NCBI GenBank assembly: GCA_902615805.1 | Contig: CACMQH010000003.1 | Coordinates: 1 to 64,000 of the forward strand | Reading direction: 5' to 3' | DNA: 64,000 bases | Origin: Rhodospirillaceae bacterium | Lineage (GTDB): Bacteria; Pseudomonadota; Alphaproteobacteria; TMED109 | In this document: piece after piece, positions 22,753 to 35,076 of the stretch | Layout: each line of letters begins with the position of its first letter | Position numbering within the stretch: position 1 is the stretch's first letter | Made by a program: the position numbers and the translations under genes | The notes under the pieces: generated by a model | What the model was told of the DNA's origin: nothing | The model's database searches: none | What the model saw: only the letters and a program-made list of their open reading frames with translations

Positions 22753-23717
22753 TTGGCAAAGATAAATCGCTAAATGAAATTTGTGATGTTAGTTCTAAAG
22801 AGGTTTTAAATTTATATGATAACTGGCTCAAATGGCTTTCAAATCAAAAAAATTATAGCCCTAATACTATTTCAAGCTACTCGTATGACTATAAATATTT
22901 TATAAACTTTGTATTCAATCATTTATCAGCAAGCAAGGTCAGCCTAAAAGATTTACAAAAGCTTGCACTAAGAGACTTTAGATCCTGGTTATCTTTTTTG
23001 AAAACTATTAACCCTAACTTAAGTGCTAAATCTCTTGCTAGAGCTCGCGCAAGCATTAAGTCCTTTTATTTTTATTGCATTCTTATTAAAAAAATTAAAT
23101 CATCAGAAATTTATAACCTTGCTAACCCAAAACTACCAAAAAATTTGCCTAGAGCTGTATCTGAGAATCACATAATAAAAGTTATAAATATATTGAAATG
23201 TGAAAAAAATAAGTTTTTACAATTAAGAAACACTGCTTTAATTTATTTGCTATGGGGATGTGGATTAAGAGTTTCTGAATTATTATCATTAAATAATAAA
23301 CAAATAAACGACAACTATATAATTATTTTTGGTAAGGGGAAAAAAGAAAGAATAGTTCCATTATTACCTGAAGTAAAAATAAAAATAACAGAATGGATTG
23401 AATGGAAGCATAAAAATTTTAATTATGATAATGATGCGTTATTTATTAGTAGATTAGGAAAAAGACTTAGTCCTAGGTATGTTCAAAAACTAATAGAAAA
23501 ATTAAGGCAACAACTAGATTTAGACAAAAACTTCACTCCTCATGCATTAAGACATAGTTTTGCAACTCAATTATTAATGAATGGAGTTGATCTGAGAACT
23601 CTACAAATGATGTTAGGCCATTCTAGTTTGTCTACCACACAACATTATCTAAAAGTTACTAATAAGTTTGTAGAAAATGTTTATAAGAAAACTCATCCTA
23701 GAGCTAAAGAAAATTAA
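22725..23717 (+). CDS. xerC: Tyrosine recombinase XerC
   Basis: Site-specific recombinase that resolves chromosome dimers at dif with XerD. The 330 residues comprise an N-terminal core-binding domain (about 25-115) and a catalytic domain. Catalytic residues are visible: Arg in [10 protein letters not shown] near residue 182, His-x-x-Arg in [12 protein letters not shown] near 273, His in [12 protein letters not shown] and the nucleophile Tyr in that motif. The start overlaps tal; a TTG at 22749 is an alternative. The priA/sucB-lpd context points to housekeeping XerC, not a mobile-element integrase. Confidence 0.92.
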   Translation: MEKNRTNFLIGKDKSLNEICDVSSKEVLNLYDNWLKWLSNQKNYSPNTISSYSYDYKYFINFVFNHLSASKVSLKDLQKLALRDFRSWLSFLKTINPNLSAKSLARARASIKSFYFYCILIKKIKSSEIYNLANPKLPKNLPRAVSENHIIKVINILKCEKNKFLQLRNTALIYLLWGCGLRVSELLSLNNKQINDNYIIIFGKGKKERIVPLLPEVKIKITEWIEWKHKNFNYDNDALFISRLGKRLSPRYVQKLIEKLRQQLDLDKNFTPHALRHSFATQLLMNGVDLRTLQMMLGHSSLSTTQHYLKVTNKFVENVYKKTHPRAKEN

Positions 23718-25117
23718 AAGTGTAATGTTTTTCCAATTGAAGATAATGAAGCAGCTTCTTTCATAGACTCGGATAAAGTAGGATGCGCATGACAAATCAA
23801 TGCTATATCCTCTGCAGTTAAACCAGCTTCTATCGCTGCTACTGCTTCTCCTATTAACTCTCCTGCATGAGCACCTATAATATGAACTGCCAAAACTTTA
23901 TCATTATCTTTATCAGATAAGAATTTTATGCTTCCTATGGTATCTCCCGTTGTCTTTCCTCTAGCATTAGCACTAAAAGGGAAAATCCCTTTTTTGTATG
24001 CAATTTTTTTAGTTTCTAATTCTCTTTCTGAAGGTCCTACCCAAGCTACTTCAGGTTCTGTATATACTACAGCGGGAATGCATTGATAATTTACTTCTGG
24101 TTTATTACCTAGTAATTGTTCAGCAAAAACGTGTCCTTCAGAACTTGCTTTATGAGCTAACATTGGCCCTGAAATAACATCCCCTATAGCATATATACCT
24201 TCTATATTTGTTTGAAAGTTTTTATCTACATCAATAGTGCCATTTTTATTAATTTTTATGTTTAAATTTTCTAAGCCTAAGCCATCAGTAAAGGGTTTTC
24301 TTCCCACAGCAACTAAAACTTTATCAAAATCTAAAATCTCTGATTTATTGTTCAACAAGTTCAAACAATTAATTTGCACCTTTCCTTTTTTATTTAATGC
24401 CCCCTCTACTTTAGTACTTAACATAAAATTGATGCCTTGTTTTGTTAAAGTACTATGAAAAATCTTTGCTATATCTTTATCCATAGTTGGAACCAGAGTA
24501 TCAGAAAATTCTATAACAATAACATCAGCACCTAACCTCTTCCATACTGACCCTAATTCCAATCCTATGTAACCTCCGCCTATTACAGCTAGTTTTTTAG
24601 GAACTTTTTCAAACTCTAATGCTCCTGTAGAAGATACTATATTTTTTTCATCTATATCTATACCTGGAATAGTGGAAGGCACAGAACCAGTTGCTATTAA
24701 AATCTTATCGGCTTTGAATTTCTTTTGATTAACTTCAATGGTTTTATTGTTTACAAACTTTGCTTCACCAAAAAAATGATCTACTTTATTTTTTTTAAAA
24801 AGCCCTGCAACACCAGATGTTAGCTTTCCTACAGTATCAGTTTTATTAGCCATCATTTTATTTAAATTTAAAGAAACCTTACCATTAATCTCAATACCAT
24901 AATTAACTAAATCATTTTTGCTTTGTTCGTAGAGATGTGACGAGTGTAATAATGTTTTTGAGGGAATACAGCCAACATTAAGGCAGGTACCTCCAAAAGA
25001 TTTTCTTTTTTCTATACACATAACCTTGATTCCTAATTGGGCAGCTCTTATAGCTGCAACATAACCACCAGGCCCTCCGCCTATTACAATTAGATCATAT
25101 TCAACTATGTTACTCAT
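23714..25117 (-). CDS. lpd: Dihydrolipoyl dehydrogenase (E3)
   Basis: Flavoprotein that reoxidises the dihydrolipoyl arm of 2-oxoacid dehydrogenases, reducing NAD. In 467 residues it has GGGPGGYVAAIRAAQLG near residue 13, the redox disulfide in GGTCLNVGCIPSK near 43, the NAD site GGGYIGLELGS near 174 and the His-Glu pair in CHAHPTLSE near the C-terminus. It overlaps sucB by 4 bases. It probably serves OGDH and may serve other complexes, since no second E3 is in view. Confidence 0.97.
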   Translation of the reverse strand: MSNIVEYDLIVIGGGPGGYVAAIRAAQLGIKVMCIEKRKSFGGTCLNVGCIPSKTLLHSSHLYEQSKNDLVNYGIEINGKVSLNLNKMMANKTDTVGKLTSGVAGLFKKNKVDHFFGEAKFVNNKTIEVNQKKFKADKILIATGSVPSTIPGIDIDEKNIVSSTGALEFEKVPKKLAVIGGGYIGLELGSVWKRLGADVIVIEFSDTLVPTMDKDIAKIFHSTLTKQGINFMLSTKVEGALNKKGKVQINCLNLLNNKSEILDFDKVLVAVGRKPFTDGLGLENLNIKINKNGTIDVDKNFQTNIEGIYAIGDVISGPMLAHKASSEGHVFAEQLLGNKPEVNYQCIPAVVYTEPEVAWVGPSERELETKKIAYKKGIFPFSANARGKTTGDTIGSIKFLSDKDNDKVLAVHIIGAHAGELIGEAVAAIEAGLTAEDIALICHAHPTLSESMKEAASLSSIGKTLHF

Positions 25118-26685
25118 TTTTCAAAAATCATTTCTTCAGGGTTTTCAATTATCTGTTTAAGCCTTACTAAAAAAGTAACTGCTTGTTTGCCATCTATTAT
25201 TCGATGATCATAAGTTAATGCTACATACATTACTGGCCTTATTACAATTTCATTCTCCACTACTACAGGTCTTTTTACTATATTATGCAAACCCAATATA
25301 CCTGATTGAGGAGGGTTTAAAATAGGAGTAGATAACATAGAGCCATAAACACCACCATTAGAAATAGTAAAAGTGCCATCTTTCATATGTTCTATAGTAA
25401 TTTTATTATTTTTTGCTAGGTTACCATATTCTACAATTGAACTTTCTATTTCTGCAAAATTCATTTTATCAGCATTTCTTAATACAGGAACAACTAAACC
25501 TTTATCTGTTCCCACAGCTATTCCAATATCATATCTATTTTTATAAATTATATTATTATTTTTTATTTCAGCATTAACTTCTGGTATTTCCTTTAATACG
25601 GAAATACATGCTTTAGTAAAAAATGACATAAAGCCAAGTTTGGTATTATATTTTTTTAAAAAATGATCTTTATATTTTGCTCTCAAAGAAATAACGTTTC
25701 CCATATCTATTTCATTGAATGTAGTAAGCATAGCTGCAGTATTCTGAGCTTCTTTAAGTCTATGTGCGATACTTTGTCTCATTTTACTTAGAGGTTTGCT
25801 AACATCTGTAATATTACTTAAAATATTTTCATTTGCAGAAAAAGTATTTAGTCCCGGGTCAAGTTTAAGATTACTAAAACTCTCTTTTGTTACTCTGCCA
25901 TTGGTGGCTATTTTATTTAAATTATTAATTTCATTTTTACTTTCATTAATGAATTTTTTAGCAGATGGTGAAAGTGACACATCCTGTATAAACTCCCTTA
26001 AATCATTAACCCCTATCTTATTATTAAGACTAGTTCTTTTAATTTTTGTTGGATCTAAATCTTTTTCATTCTCCGTTTCTTCTTTGATATCTTTTGTAGG
26101 TTCATTGGTATTAACTAGATCGCTACCAATAGAGTCTTCAGTTTCATATTCTATTAAATCAATTACTCCAATTGTCTCGCCTATTTTAACTTCTTCTTGC
26201 TCATTAAATAAAATTTCTTTTAAAACTCCGCTACTTTCTGCATATAACTCTTGTGTTACTTTATCTGTTTCAAGCTCTACAATAGGTTCTCCTTTTTTCA
26301 CATTCTCTCCAGCAGATTTCATCCATTTACTAATTAATGCTTCTGAAATAGACTCTCCTAGGGACGGAACTATGATTTTATTTTGTTCTCCGCTAACATT
26401 AGAGTTCTTAATTTCTTTTTCTTCTATCTTCTGTTCATCAATATTCTTTTCTTCGATATTAACTATAGTTTCTCCAATTTTTACCTCTTCGCCCTCTTGA
26501 AAAAAAATTTTTTTAATAATACCGGTCTTTGGTGAATATATCTCTTGAGTAACTTTATCTGTTTCTAATTCAGCAATGACTTCATCTTTATTTACTATTT
26601 CTCCTTCTTTTTTTAACCATTTAGCTATTACAGCTTCTGTTATTGACTCACCTAGAGAAGGCACTGTTACATCTAAGTTACTCAT
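25114..26685 (-). CDS. sucB: 2-oxoglutarate dehydrogenase E2 with two lipoyl domains
   Basis: Dihydrolipoyl succinyltransferase core of the OGDH complex. Its 523 residues are longer than the ~400 usual for SucB because there are two N-terminal lipoyl domains, about residues 3-78 and 108-183. Each carries the lipoylated lysine in ETDKVTQE. A charged linker is followed by an E3-binding domain (about 245-285, SPSAKKFINES) and the catalytic domain with the His-Asp motif ALTYDHRIIDGK near 488. It overlaps sucA by 8 bases. A branched-chain or pyruvate E2 is unlikely given sucA next to it. Confidence 0.95.
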   Translation of the reverse strand: MSNLDVTVPSLGESITEAVIAKWLKKEGEIVNKDEVIAELETDKVTQEIYSPKTGIIKKIFFQEGEEVKIGETIVNIEEKNIDEQKIEEKEIKNSNVSGEQNKIIVPSLGESISEALISKWMKSAGENVKKGEPIVELETDKVTQELYAESSGVLKEILFNEQEEVKIGETIGVIDLIEYETEDSIGSDLVNTNEPTKDIKEETENEKDLDPTKIKRTSLNNKIGVNDLREFIQDVSLSPSAKKFINESKNEINNLNKIATNGRVTKESFSNLKLDPGLNTFSANENILSNITDVSKPLSKMRQSIAHRLKEAQNTAAMLTTFNEIDMGNVISLRAKYKDHFLKKYNTKLGFMSFFTKACISVLKEIPEVNAEIKNNNIIYKNRYDIGIAVGTDKGLVVPVLRNADKMNFAEIESSIVEYGNLAKNNKITIEHMKDGTFTISNGGVYGSMLSTPILNPPQSGILGLHNIVKRPVVVENEIVIRPVMYVALTYDHRIIDGKQAVTFLVRLKQIIENPEEMIFEK

Positions 26686-29461
26686 TTTTAAAATCCCTAA
26701 AAAGTGAATTAATTAATTTTTCTTGTTCAATAACATGTCTTTTAAATAACCCCGTGGCAGTAGAAGCTGAGCTTTTTCTTCCTGAATAATATAACTTTTT
26801 ATTTTTAAAATTATTTTTTTCTAAAATTTCACTTATTTCTGAGGATACAAAAAACCAAGCTCCCATATTTTGAGGCTCTTCTTGACACCAAACAAAATAA
26901 GCTTCTTTATAATCTTTTATACTTTCTAAAATTAATTCCTTGGGGAAAGGGTATAATTGTTCTACTCTAATAATTACAGTCTTTTTTTGTTCTTCTTTAT
27001 TAATTTTTTCCTTAATGTCATAATATACTTTACCACTACAAAAAATTACTCGTTTAACTGAACTATTTATATTATCGGCATTGACTATTATTTTTTGGAA
27101 CTTGGAATCTTCAGTAAAATCTACTAAATCAGATACAGCTTCTTTATGTCTTAGCAATGATTTTGGTGTAAAAATTATTAATGGCTTTCTAAATTTTCTT
27201 AACATTTGCCTTCTTAAAACATGGAAATAATTAGATGGAGTTGTACAATTAACTACTTGTATATTATCTTCAGCTGCCATTTGCAAAAACCTTTCTACTC
27301 TTCCTGATGAGTGCTCAGGCCCTTGACCTTCATAACCATGAGGTAGCAAAATTGTAAGCCCAGACATTCTTAGCCATTTAGATTCTCCTGAAACAATAAA
27401 TTGGTCTATTATCAGTTGAGCACCGTTTGCAAAATCTCCAAATTGTGCTTCCCATAAAACTAAAGTCTTAGGGTCAGCAAGTGTATAGCCATATTCAAAA
27501 CCTAAAACTGCAGCTTCGGATAATGGGCTATCTACTATCTCTATCCTGCTTCCATTTTTTACAACTTTATTCAGGGTAGAAAATTTTTCTTCGGTATCTT
27601 GATCAATTACAATTGCGTGTCTTTGAGAAAAAGTACCTCTTCCGCAGTCTTGGCCCGATAGCCTGACACTTATTCCTTGATCAAGTAACGTAGCAAAAGC
27701 TAAGGCTTCAGCAGTGGCCCAATCAATTCCTTTTTCCTCAGAAATATTTTTATTCCTTTTTTGAAGTTGTCTTAAAACTTTTCTATTAATTATAAAATCA
27801 TCGGGAACTTCTGTTATTTTTTTTCCTATATCTTTAATAAAATTTTTTTTCAGCCCTGTTACAGTAAATGGTTTTTCTACTCCTTTTTTTTCTAACCCAG
27901 CCCAAGAGCCTTCTAACCAGTCAGCTTTATTAGGTTTAAAGTTTTTCCCTATTTCTAAATCTTTTTCTAAGTTATCTGACCAAGTAGCTAATAAGTCATT
28001 AACTTCTTTTTCAGTAATAACTTTTTGCTCAATTAATTTATCTGCATAAAGCTTTCTAGTAGTCTGATGTTCCTTTATCTTTTTATACATAAGTGGTTGA
28101 GTAAATGCAGGCTCATCACTCTCATTGTGACCCTGTCTTCTATAACAAAACATGTCTATAACTACATCTTTATTAAATTTTTGCCTAAATTCTGTTGCTA
28201 TTCTTGCAGCGTACACAACTGCTTCTGGATCATCTCCATTTACGTGAAAAATTGGAGCTTCTACCATTAATGCTACATCTGAACAATAAGGTCCAGATCT
28301 AGAAAAAGTTGGGTTAGTAGTAAATCCGATTTGATTATTAACTATGAAGTGTATTGTTCCTCCAGTTTTATAGCCTTTTAGTCCTGATAAGTCTAATGTT
28401 TCAGGAACTAAACCTTGTCCTGAGAAAGCAGCATCTCCGTGCATAAGTAACCCTACAACTTTTTTTCTGTCTATATCTTTTTTTTGATCTTGCTTTGCCC
28501 TAACTTTTCCTACTACGACAGGATTTACTGCTTCAAGATGAGATGGATTTGCTGTCAAAGATAAGTGAACCTTTATATTATCAAAATGTCTATCCGAAGA
28601 TGTACCCAAATGATACTTTACATCTCCTGATCCTTGAACATCATCAGGGTTAGATGCATTACCTTGAAACTCTGAAAATATTGCAGAGAAAGGTTTTTTC
28701 ATAAAGTTTGCTAATACATTTAATCTACCTCTATGAGGCATACCTAAAACTACTTCTTCTATTCCGTTTTTACCTCCATATTTTAGTATCTGTTCTAGGG
28801 CAGGAATTAGAGACTCTCCCCCTTCCAAACCAAATCTTTTTGTTCCGGTATATTTTTTGTCTAAGAAAGTCTCAAAAAATTCAGCAGCAGTTAATCTTTC
28901 TAAAATAGCTTGTTTTCCCTTTTCAGTAAAAATTTCATCAGGTTTAATATTTTCAATTTTATCCATAATCCAATCTCTTTGTTCTTTATCTTGGATGTGC
29001 ATAAATTGAACACCTATTTTTCCACAATAATATTTTTCTAGAATTCCTATTAATTCTCTAATAGTTATAGTGTTAATACCGAAAACTCCATCAATAAAAA
29101 CCTCCTTATCCATATCATTGTCATCTATACCATAAGTCTTAGGATCTAGATCAGGAATATACTTTTGTTCTGTTAATTCTAATGGGTCAAGATCTGCCTT
29201 AAGGTGTCCCGCTATTCTATAAGCCCTAATTAACAATCTAGCTCTTAAGGAATTAGCTGTATACTCATTATCTTGTGAACTATTATTAGAACTTTGGCCA
29301 TTATTAGGAATAATATGGGTGGAATTTCCTTCTAATAAATCAGCTGCTTCTTCAGTAAGATCATCAAAAAAACTTATCCAATTATCATCAATATTTTTTT
29401 TATTTATTTTATATTCTTTGTATAATTCTTGAATTTTTTTTAAATTAGATTGAACTTCCAT
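26678..29461 (-). CDS. sucA: 2-oxoglutarate dehydrogenase E1
   Basis: Thiamine-diphosphate-dependent decarboxylase of the OGDH complex, 927 residues. GMPHRGRLNVLANF lies near residue 243, MHGDAAFSGQGLV near 344, the FVNNQIGFTTNP-type stretch (here IVNNQIGFTTNP) near 376 and YRRQGHNESDEP near 434. The C-terminal pyrimidine-binding half has LLPHGYEGQGPEHSS near 734. It lies 12 bases after sucD in the sucCDAB-lpd set. Confidence 0.97.
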   Translation of the reverse strand: MEVQSNLKKIQELYKEYKINKKNIDDNWISFFDDLTEEAADLLEGNSTHIIPNNGQSSNNSSQDNEYTANSLRARLLIRAYRIAGHLKADLDPLELTEQKYIPDLDPKTYGIDDNDMDKEVFIDGVFGINTITIRELIGILEKYYCGKIGVQFMHIQDKEQRDWIMDKIENIKPDEIFTEKGKQAILERLTAAEFFETFLDKKYTGTKRFGLEGGESLIPALEQILKYGGKNGIEEVVLGMPHRGRLNVLANFMKKPFSAIFSEFQGNASNPDDVQGSGDVKYHLGTSSDRHFDNIKVHLSLTANPSHLEAVNPVVVGKVRAKQDQKKDIDRKKVVGLLMHGDAAFSGQGLVPETLDLSGLKGYKTGGTIHFIVNNQIGFTTNPTFSRSGPYCSDVALMVEAPIFHVNGDDPEAVVYAARIATEFRQKFNKDVVIDMFCYRRQGHNESDEPAFTQPLMYKKIKEHQTTRKLYADKLIEQKVITEKEVNDLLATWSDNLEKDLEIGKNFKPNKADWLEGSWAGLEKKGVEKPFTVTGLKKNFIKDIGKKITEVPDDFIINRKVLRQLQKRNKNISEEKGIDWATAEALAFATLLDQGISVRLSGQDCGRGTFSQRHAIVIDQDTEEKFSTLNKVVKNGSRIEIVDSPLSEAAVLGFEYGYTLADPKTLVLWEAQFGDFANGAQLIIDQFIVSGESKWLRMSGLTILLPHGYEGQGPEHSSGRVERFLQMAAEDNIQVVNCTTPSNYFHVLRRQMLRKFRKPLIIFTPKSLLRHKEAVSDLVDFTEDSKFQKIIVNADNINSSVKRVIFCSGKVYYDIKEKINKEEQKKTVIIRVEQLYPFPKELILESIKDYKEAYFVWCQEEPQNMGAWFFVSSEISEILEKNNFKNKKLYYSGRKSSASTATGLFKRHVIEQEKLINSLFRDFKNE

Positions 29462-29473
29462 TTTTTTTAAAGT

Positions 29474-30346
29474 CTACCTCAACATTTCAAAAAGTGTTTT
29501 TCCCATCAAAGCAGGAGATTCTGTAACTTTTACATCAGCTGACTTTAATGCTTCAATTTTATCTTCTGCTGTCCCCTTGCCTCCAGAGATTATAGCTCCA
29601 GCATGTCCCATTCTTTTTCCTTTTGGCGCTGTTAATCCAGCAATGAATGCTACGATAGGCTTTTTAACTTTAGACTTTTTTATAAAATCTGCTGCTTCTT
29701 CTTCAGCTGTACCTCCAATTTCACCGATCATAATAATTGAGTCTGTTTTATCATCCTGTAAGAATAAATCTAAAACATCTATAAAATTGGTTCCAGGAAT
29801 AGGATCTCCTCCTATCCCTACACAAGTTGACTGACCAAACCCTACTTGAGTAGTCTGATATACTGCTTCATAAGTTAACGTTCCAGACTTAGAAACAATT
29901 CCGACTCCCCCGCTTTTATGAATATGTCCTGGCATGATTCCAATTTTACATTCTTCAGGTGTTATAATTCCTGGACAATTAGGACCAATCAACCTACTTT
30001 TAGAATTGTCTAATTTTCTTTTTACTTTACTCATATCATGTTGTGGTATTCCTTCAGTAATACAAACTATTAAATTTATTTCTGCATCAATCGCCTCTAA
30101 AATTGCATCTGCAGCAAAAGGAGGAGGAACATAAATAACTGAGGCATCGCATCTTGTTTTATTTTTTGCATCAATTACAGTATCAAAAACTGGTAATTCT
30201 AAATGTTTTTCACCTCCTCTACCAGGAGTAATACCGCCAACCATATTGGTACCATATTTTATAGCTTGTTCAGAATGGAACGTTCCTTGAGATCCTGTGA
30301 ACCCCTGACAAATTACTTTAGTATTTTTATCAACTAATATTGACAT
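29474..30346 (-). CDS. sucD: Succinyl-CoA synthetase alpha subunit
   Basis: Forms the CoA-binding and phosphohistidine half of succinyl-CoA synthetase, making ATP or GTP from succinyl-CoA. The 290 residues are standard. CoA-binding [15 protein letters not shown] lies near residue 16, [10 protein letters not shown] near 122 and the phosphorylated histidine in [11 protein letters not shown] near 247. It is 2 bases downstream of sucC. Confidence 0.98.
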   Translation of the reverse strand: MSILVDKNTKVICQGFTGSQGTFHSEQAIKYGTNMVGGITPGRGGEKHLELPVFDTVIDAKNKTRCDASVIYVPPPFAADAILEAIDAEINLIVCITEGIPQHDMSKVKRKLDNSKSRLIGPNCPGIITPEECKIGIMPGHIHKSGGVGIVSKSGTLTYEAVYQTTQVGFGQSTCVGIGGDPIPGTNFIDVLDLFLQDDKTDSIIMIGEIGGTAEEEAADFIKKSKVKKPIVAFIAGLTAPKGKRMGHAGAIISGGKGTAEDKIEALKSADVKVTESPALMGKTLFEMLR

Positions 30347-30348
30347 AT

Positions 30349-31512
30349 TTATTTTTCAACTATGCTTACTGCTTTTTCTGCAGCATCCTCTAAATCTTTT
30401 GCTGTTACTATCTCTAATCCTGAATTACTCAAAATTTCCTTACCTCTTTCAACATTGGTACCCTCTAATCTTACTATAAGAGGTTTATCTAGTTTCATCT
30501 CATTAACAGCTTCAACAATACCTTCTGCTATAATATCACATCTCATAATTCCACCGAATATATTAATTAATATAGCTTTAACATCTTTATCTGAAATTAT
30601 AATTTTTAAAGCACCAGATACCTTTTCTTTTGAAGCACCACCTCCTACATCCAGAAAATTTGCAGGAGAAGATCCTTTTAGTTTAATAATATCCATAGTT
30701 GCCATAGCCAAACCAGCACCATTTACCATACAACCTAATTTACCATCAAGTTTTACGTAGCTTAAATCATATTTTTCTGCTTCTAATTCTTTTGGATCTA
30801 CTTCAGACTCATCTAAAAGCTCTTTTAAATCAGAGTTTCTAAATAATGCATTATCATCAATATTTACCTTCGCATCTAATGCAATTACTTTATTATCTTC
30901 AGTTAGAATAAGTGGGTTGATTTCAACTAAAGTAAAATCTTTTTCAACCGCTATTTTTGACAATAGAGTCACCTGTCTTACAAAATCTTTCATCGCCTCT
31001 TTAGGAATTTCTAAAGCAAATGAAAGTTGTCGTGCTTGAAAACCATTTAAACCCATTAAGGGATCCAATATAACTTTTATTATTTTTTCAGGCATTTCTT
31101 CTGCTACTTTTTCTATTTCCATTCCGCCCTCAGTTGAAGCCATCATCACAAATTTACCTTTTGCCCTGTCTAAAACAATACCTAAATAATATTCTTTTTT
31201 TATTTGGCAGCCTTCTTCAACATAAACTTTTAAAACTTTTTTTCCTTCAACTCCTGTTTGTGGAGTAATAAGATTCATTCCTAAAATATTATTAGAATAT
31301 TCTTCTACCTCTTTAATAGAGTTAGCTATTTTAACTCCTCCACCTTTACCTCTACCCCCTGCATGTATTTGAGCTTTTACTACCCATTTTTTTGAATCAA
31401 TGCCCTCTGCAATTTTAACAGCATCATCTACGTTAAATGCAATATCTCCTTTTAGAACATTAATACCATAAGAACTGAATAGTTGCTTGGCCTGATATTC
31501 GTGAATATTCAT
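30349..31512 (-). CDS. sucC: Succinyl-CoA synthetase beta subunit
   Basis: ATP-grasp nucleotide-binding half of succinyl-CoA synthetase. The 387 residues include [12 protein letters not shown] at the start, [16 protein letters not shown] near residue 46, [10 protein letters not shown] near 197 and LVNIFGG-type [10 protein letters not shown] near 315. It follows mdh by one base, so mdh and sucCDAB-lpd are probably one transcript. Confidence 0.98.
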   Translation of the reverse strand: MNIHEYQAKQLFSSYGINVLKGDIAFNVDDAVKIAEGIDSKKWVVKAQIHAGGRGKGGGVKIANSIKEVEEYSNNILGMNLITPQTGVEGKKVLKVYVEEGCQIKKEYYLGIVLDRAKGKFVMMASTEGGMEIEKVAEEMPEKIIKVILDPLMGLNGFQARQLSFALEIPKEAMKDFVRQVTLLSKIAVEKDFTLVEINPLILTEDNKVIALDAKVNIDDNALFRNSDLKELLDESEVDPKELEAEKYDLSYVKLDGKLGCMVNGAGLAMATMDIIKLKGSSPANFLDVGGGASKEKVSGALKIIISDKDVKAILINIFGGIMRCDIIAEGIVEAVNEMKLDKPLIVRLEGTNVERGKEILSNSGLEIVTAKDLEDAAEKAVSIVEK

Positions 31513-31513
31513 A

Positions 31514-33476
<1,963 letters not shown>

Positions 33477-33577
33477 ATCTAATGCATGTACTAAGCTAGA
33501 TTGGAAAGAAAAAAAATTTATTTTTTTTTTTTAATTTGCTCTTTATAAATTAGATTAAATTTTTTGTAGGTCTCCAT
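33477..33577 (-). other. zapE: Likely true 5' end of zapE, split by an A12 tract
   Basis: An ATG at 33577-33575 lies one base after the mmsA stop and opens a short frame, METYKKFNLIYKEQI followed by lysines, which stops at 33518. It runs into twelve A residues (minus strand, 33532-33521). One extra A would join it to INFFSFQSSLVHALD and then the main zapE frame. The joined 363-residue protein matches the ZapE N-terminal layout (a Tyr-containing helix, then D-x-x-Q...L..LY..L before the P-loop). The alternatives are a sequencing indel, a real mutation, or slippage at the tract. Confidence 0.65.
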
Positions 33578-33578
33578 A

Positions 33579-35069
33579 TTAACCTAATGTAGGCATAGTA
33601 AACTGGGCACCAGATCTTATGCCCTCTGGCCATTTAGAGGTTATTGTTTTTGTATGCGTATAAAATCTAATTGCTTCCATTCCATAAGCATTATGTCCTC
33701 CAAAGATTGAGTTTTTCCATCCCCCAAAACTAAAATATGCTACTGGAACTGGAATAGGAATATTAACACCAACCATTCCTATATTTGCCTCGCTTGAAAA
33801 ATTTCTTGCTGTGTCACCATCTCTAGTAAAAATAGAGCACCCATTACCATAAGGATTATCTTTAACTAATTGTAATCCCTCTTCATAGTTTTTTGCCCTC
33901 ACAATGCTAAGTACTGGACCAAAAATTTCTTCCTTATATATTTTCATATTATCTTTAACATTATCGAATAAACATGGTCCTATGAAATAACCATTTTCAT
34001 AACCTTGTAATTTTATATTTCTTCTATCAACTATTAAATTGGCGCCTTCCTCAACTCCACTTTCAATTAAACCACTAATCCTCTCATATGCATCCTTACT
34101 AACCACGGGACCCATATCTGAAGTTTCATCATTATATGGACCAACTTTAATATTATTAATTTTAGGAGTAATATTTTCAATTAGCTTATCCGCTGAATCT
34201 CCTATGGCGACAGCTACGGATATTGCCATACATCTTTCACCAGCTGAGCCAAATGCAGCCCCTATTAATGCATCTGACGCTTGTTCAATATCAGCGTCTG
34301 GCATAACTAGCATATGATTCTTTGCACTTCCTAATGCTTGAACCCTTTTATTATAACTTGCAGACTTTTGATAAATATATGAAGCTACTTTACTTGAACC
34401 TACAAAGCTAATTGCCTTTATTTCTCTGTGCTCAATTAATGCATCAACTACTTCTTTGTCTCCATTTACAACATTAACTAAACCCGGAGGTGCTCCTGCC
34501 TCTTCAAATAACCTTACTAATTCAATAGAACTTGAAGGGTCTCTCTCTGACGGTTTTAAAATAAATGCATTACCACATGCTGTTGCAAGAGGAAACATCC
34601 ATAAAGGAATCATAACTGGAAAATTAAATGGAGTTATACCTGCACAGATACCAAGTTCCTGCTTCATTGAAAATGTATCGATTCCTGATCCAACTTGATT
34701 AGAGTATTCGCCTTTTAAAAGATTAGGTATACCACAAGCGTATTCTACTACTTCGATACCTCTTTGTAATGATCCCTTTGCATCTTCAATTGTTTTTCCA
34801 TGTTCTTTAGACACCATCTCTGCAATTCTTGCTGAATTATCTTCAAGTAACTTTTTATAATTAAACATTATGGAAGCTCTTTTCGCAGGTGTAGTATACC
34901 TCCATTTTTCTAATACTTTCTTTGAACTCTCAATAGCATTATTCACTACCTCTAAATCGCCTAATGTAACCTTAGATACAACTTCTCCTATAGCTGGGTT
35001 ATAAACATCTCCTTGTCTACTACCTCCATCTGTATCCGCACCGTTAATATAATGTTTTATTAAATCCAT
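33579..35069 (-). CDS. mmsA: CoA-acylating methylmalonate-semialdehyde dehydrogenase
   Basis: Aldehyde dehydrogenase superfamily enzyme that converts methylmalonate semialdehyde to propionyl-CoA (valine, inositol breakdown) or malonate semialdehyde to acetyl-CoA. The 496 residues are typical. GICAGITPFNFPVMIPLWM lies near residue 136 in two adjacent blocks, FVGSSKVASYIY near 225 and the catalytic cysteine in AGERCMAISVAV near 280. The downstream zapE start is one base after its stop. It may serve the omega-amino-acid aminotransferase at 1521-2837, an inference. Confidence 0.93.
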   Translation of the reverse strand: MDLIKHYINGADTDGGSRQGDVYNPAIGEVVSKVTLGDLEVVNNAIESSKKVLEKWRYTTPAKRASIMFNYKKLLEDNSARIAEMVSKEHGKTIEDAKGSLQRGIEVVEYACGIPNLLKGEYSNQVGSGIDTFSMKQELGICAGITPFNFPVMIPLWMFPLATACGNAFILKPSERDPSSSIELVRLFEEAGAPPGLVNVVNGDKEVVDALIEHREIKAISFVGSSKVASYIYQKSASYNKRVQALGSAKNHMLVMPDADIEQASDALIGAAFGSAGERCMAISVAVAIGDSADKLIENITPKINNIKVGPYNDETSDMGPVVSKDAYERISGLIESGVEEGANLIVDRRNIKLQGYENGYFIGPCLFDNVKDNMKIYKEEIFGPVLSIVRAKNYEEGLQLVKDNPYGNGCSIFTRDGDTARNFSSEANIGMVGVNIPIPVPVAYFSFGGWKNSIFGGHNAYGMEAIRFYTHTKTITSKWPEGIRSGAQFTMPTLG

Positions 35070-35076
35070 AAATTTT

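Noticed and set aside
22725-23717. A mobile-element integrase
   Set aside because: The tyrosine recombinase sits in the conserved priA/lpd neighbourhood, has XerC length and no attachment-site repeats or cargo, so housekeeping XerC is better supported.
25796-26500. A 234-codon open frame on the plus strand
   Set aside because: It lies antisense to sucB lipoyl-domain and linker coding sequence, is Ser/Leu-rich as expected for the complement of such codons, and has no recognisable motif or ribosome binding site.
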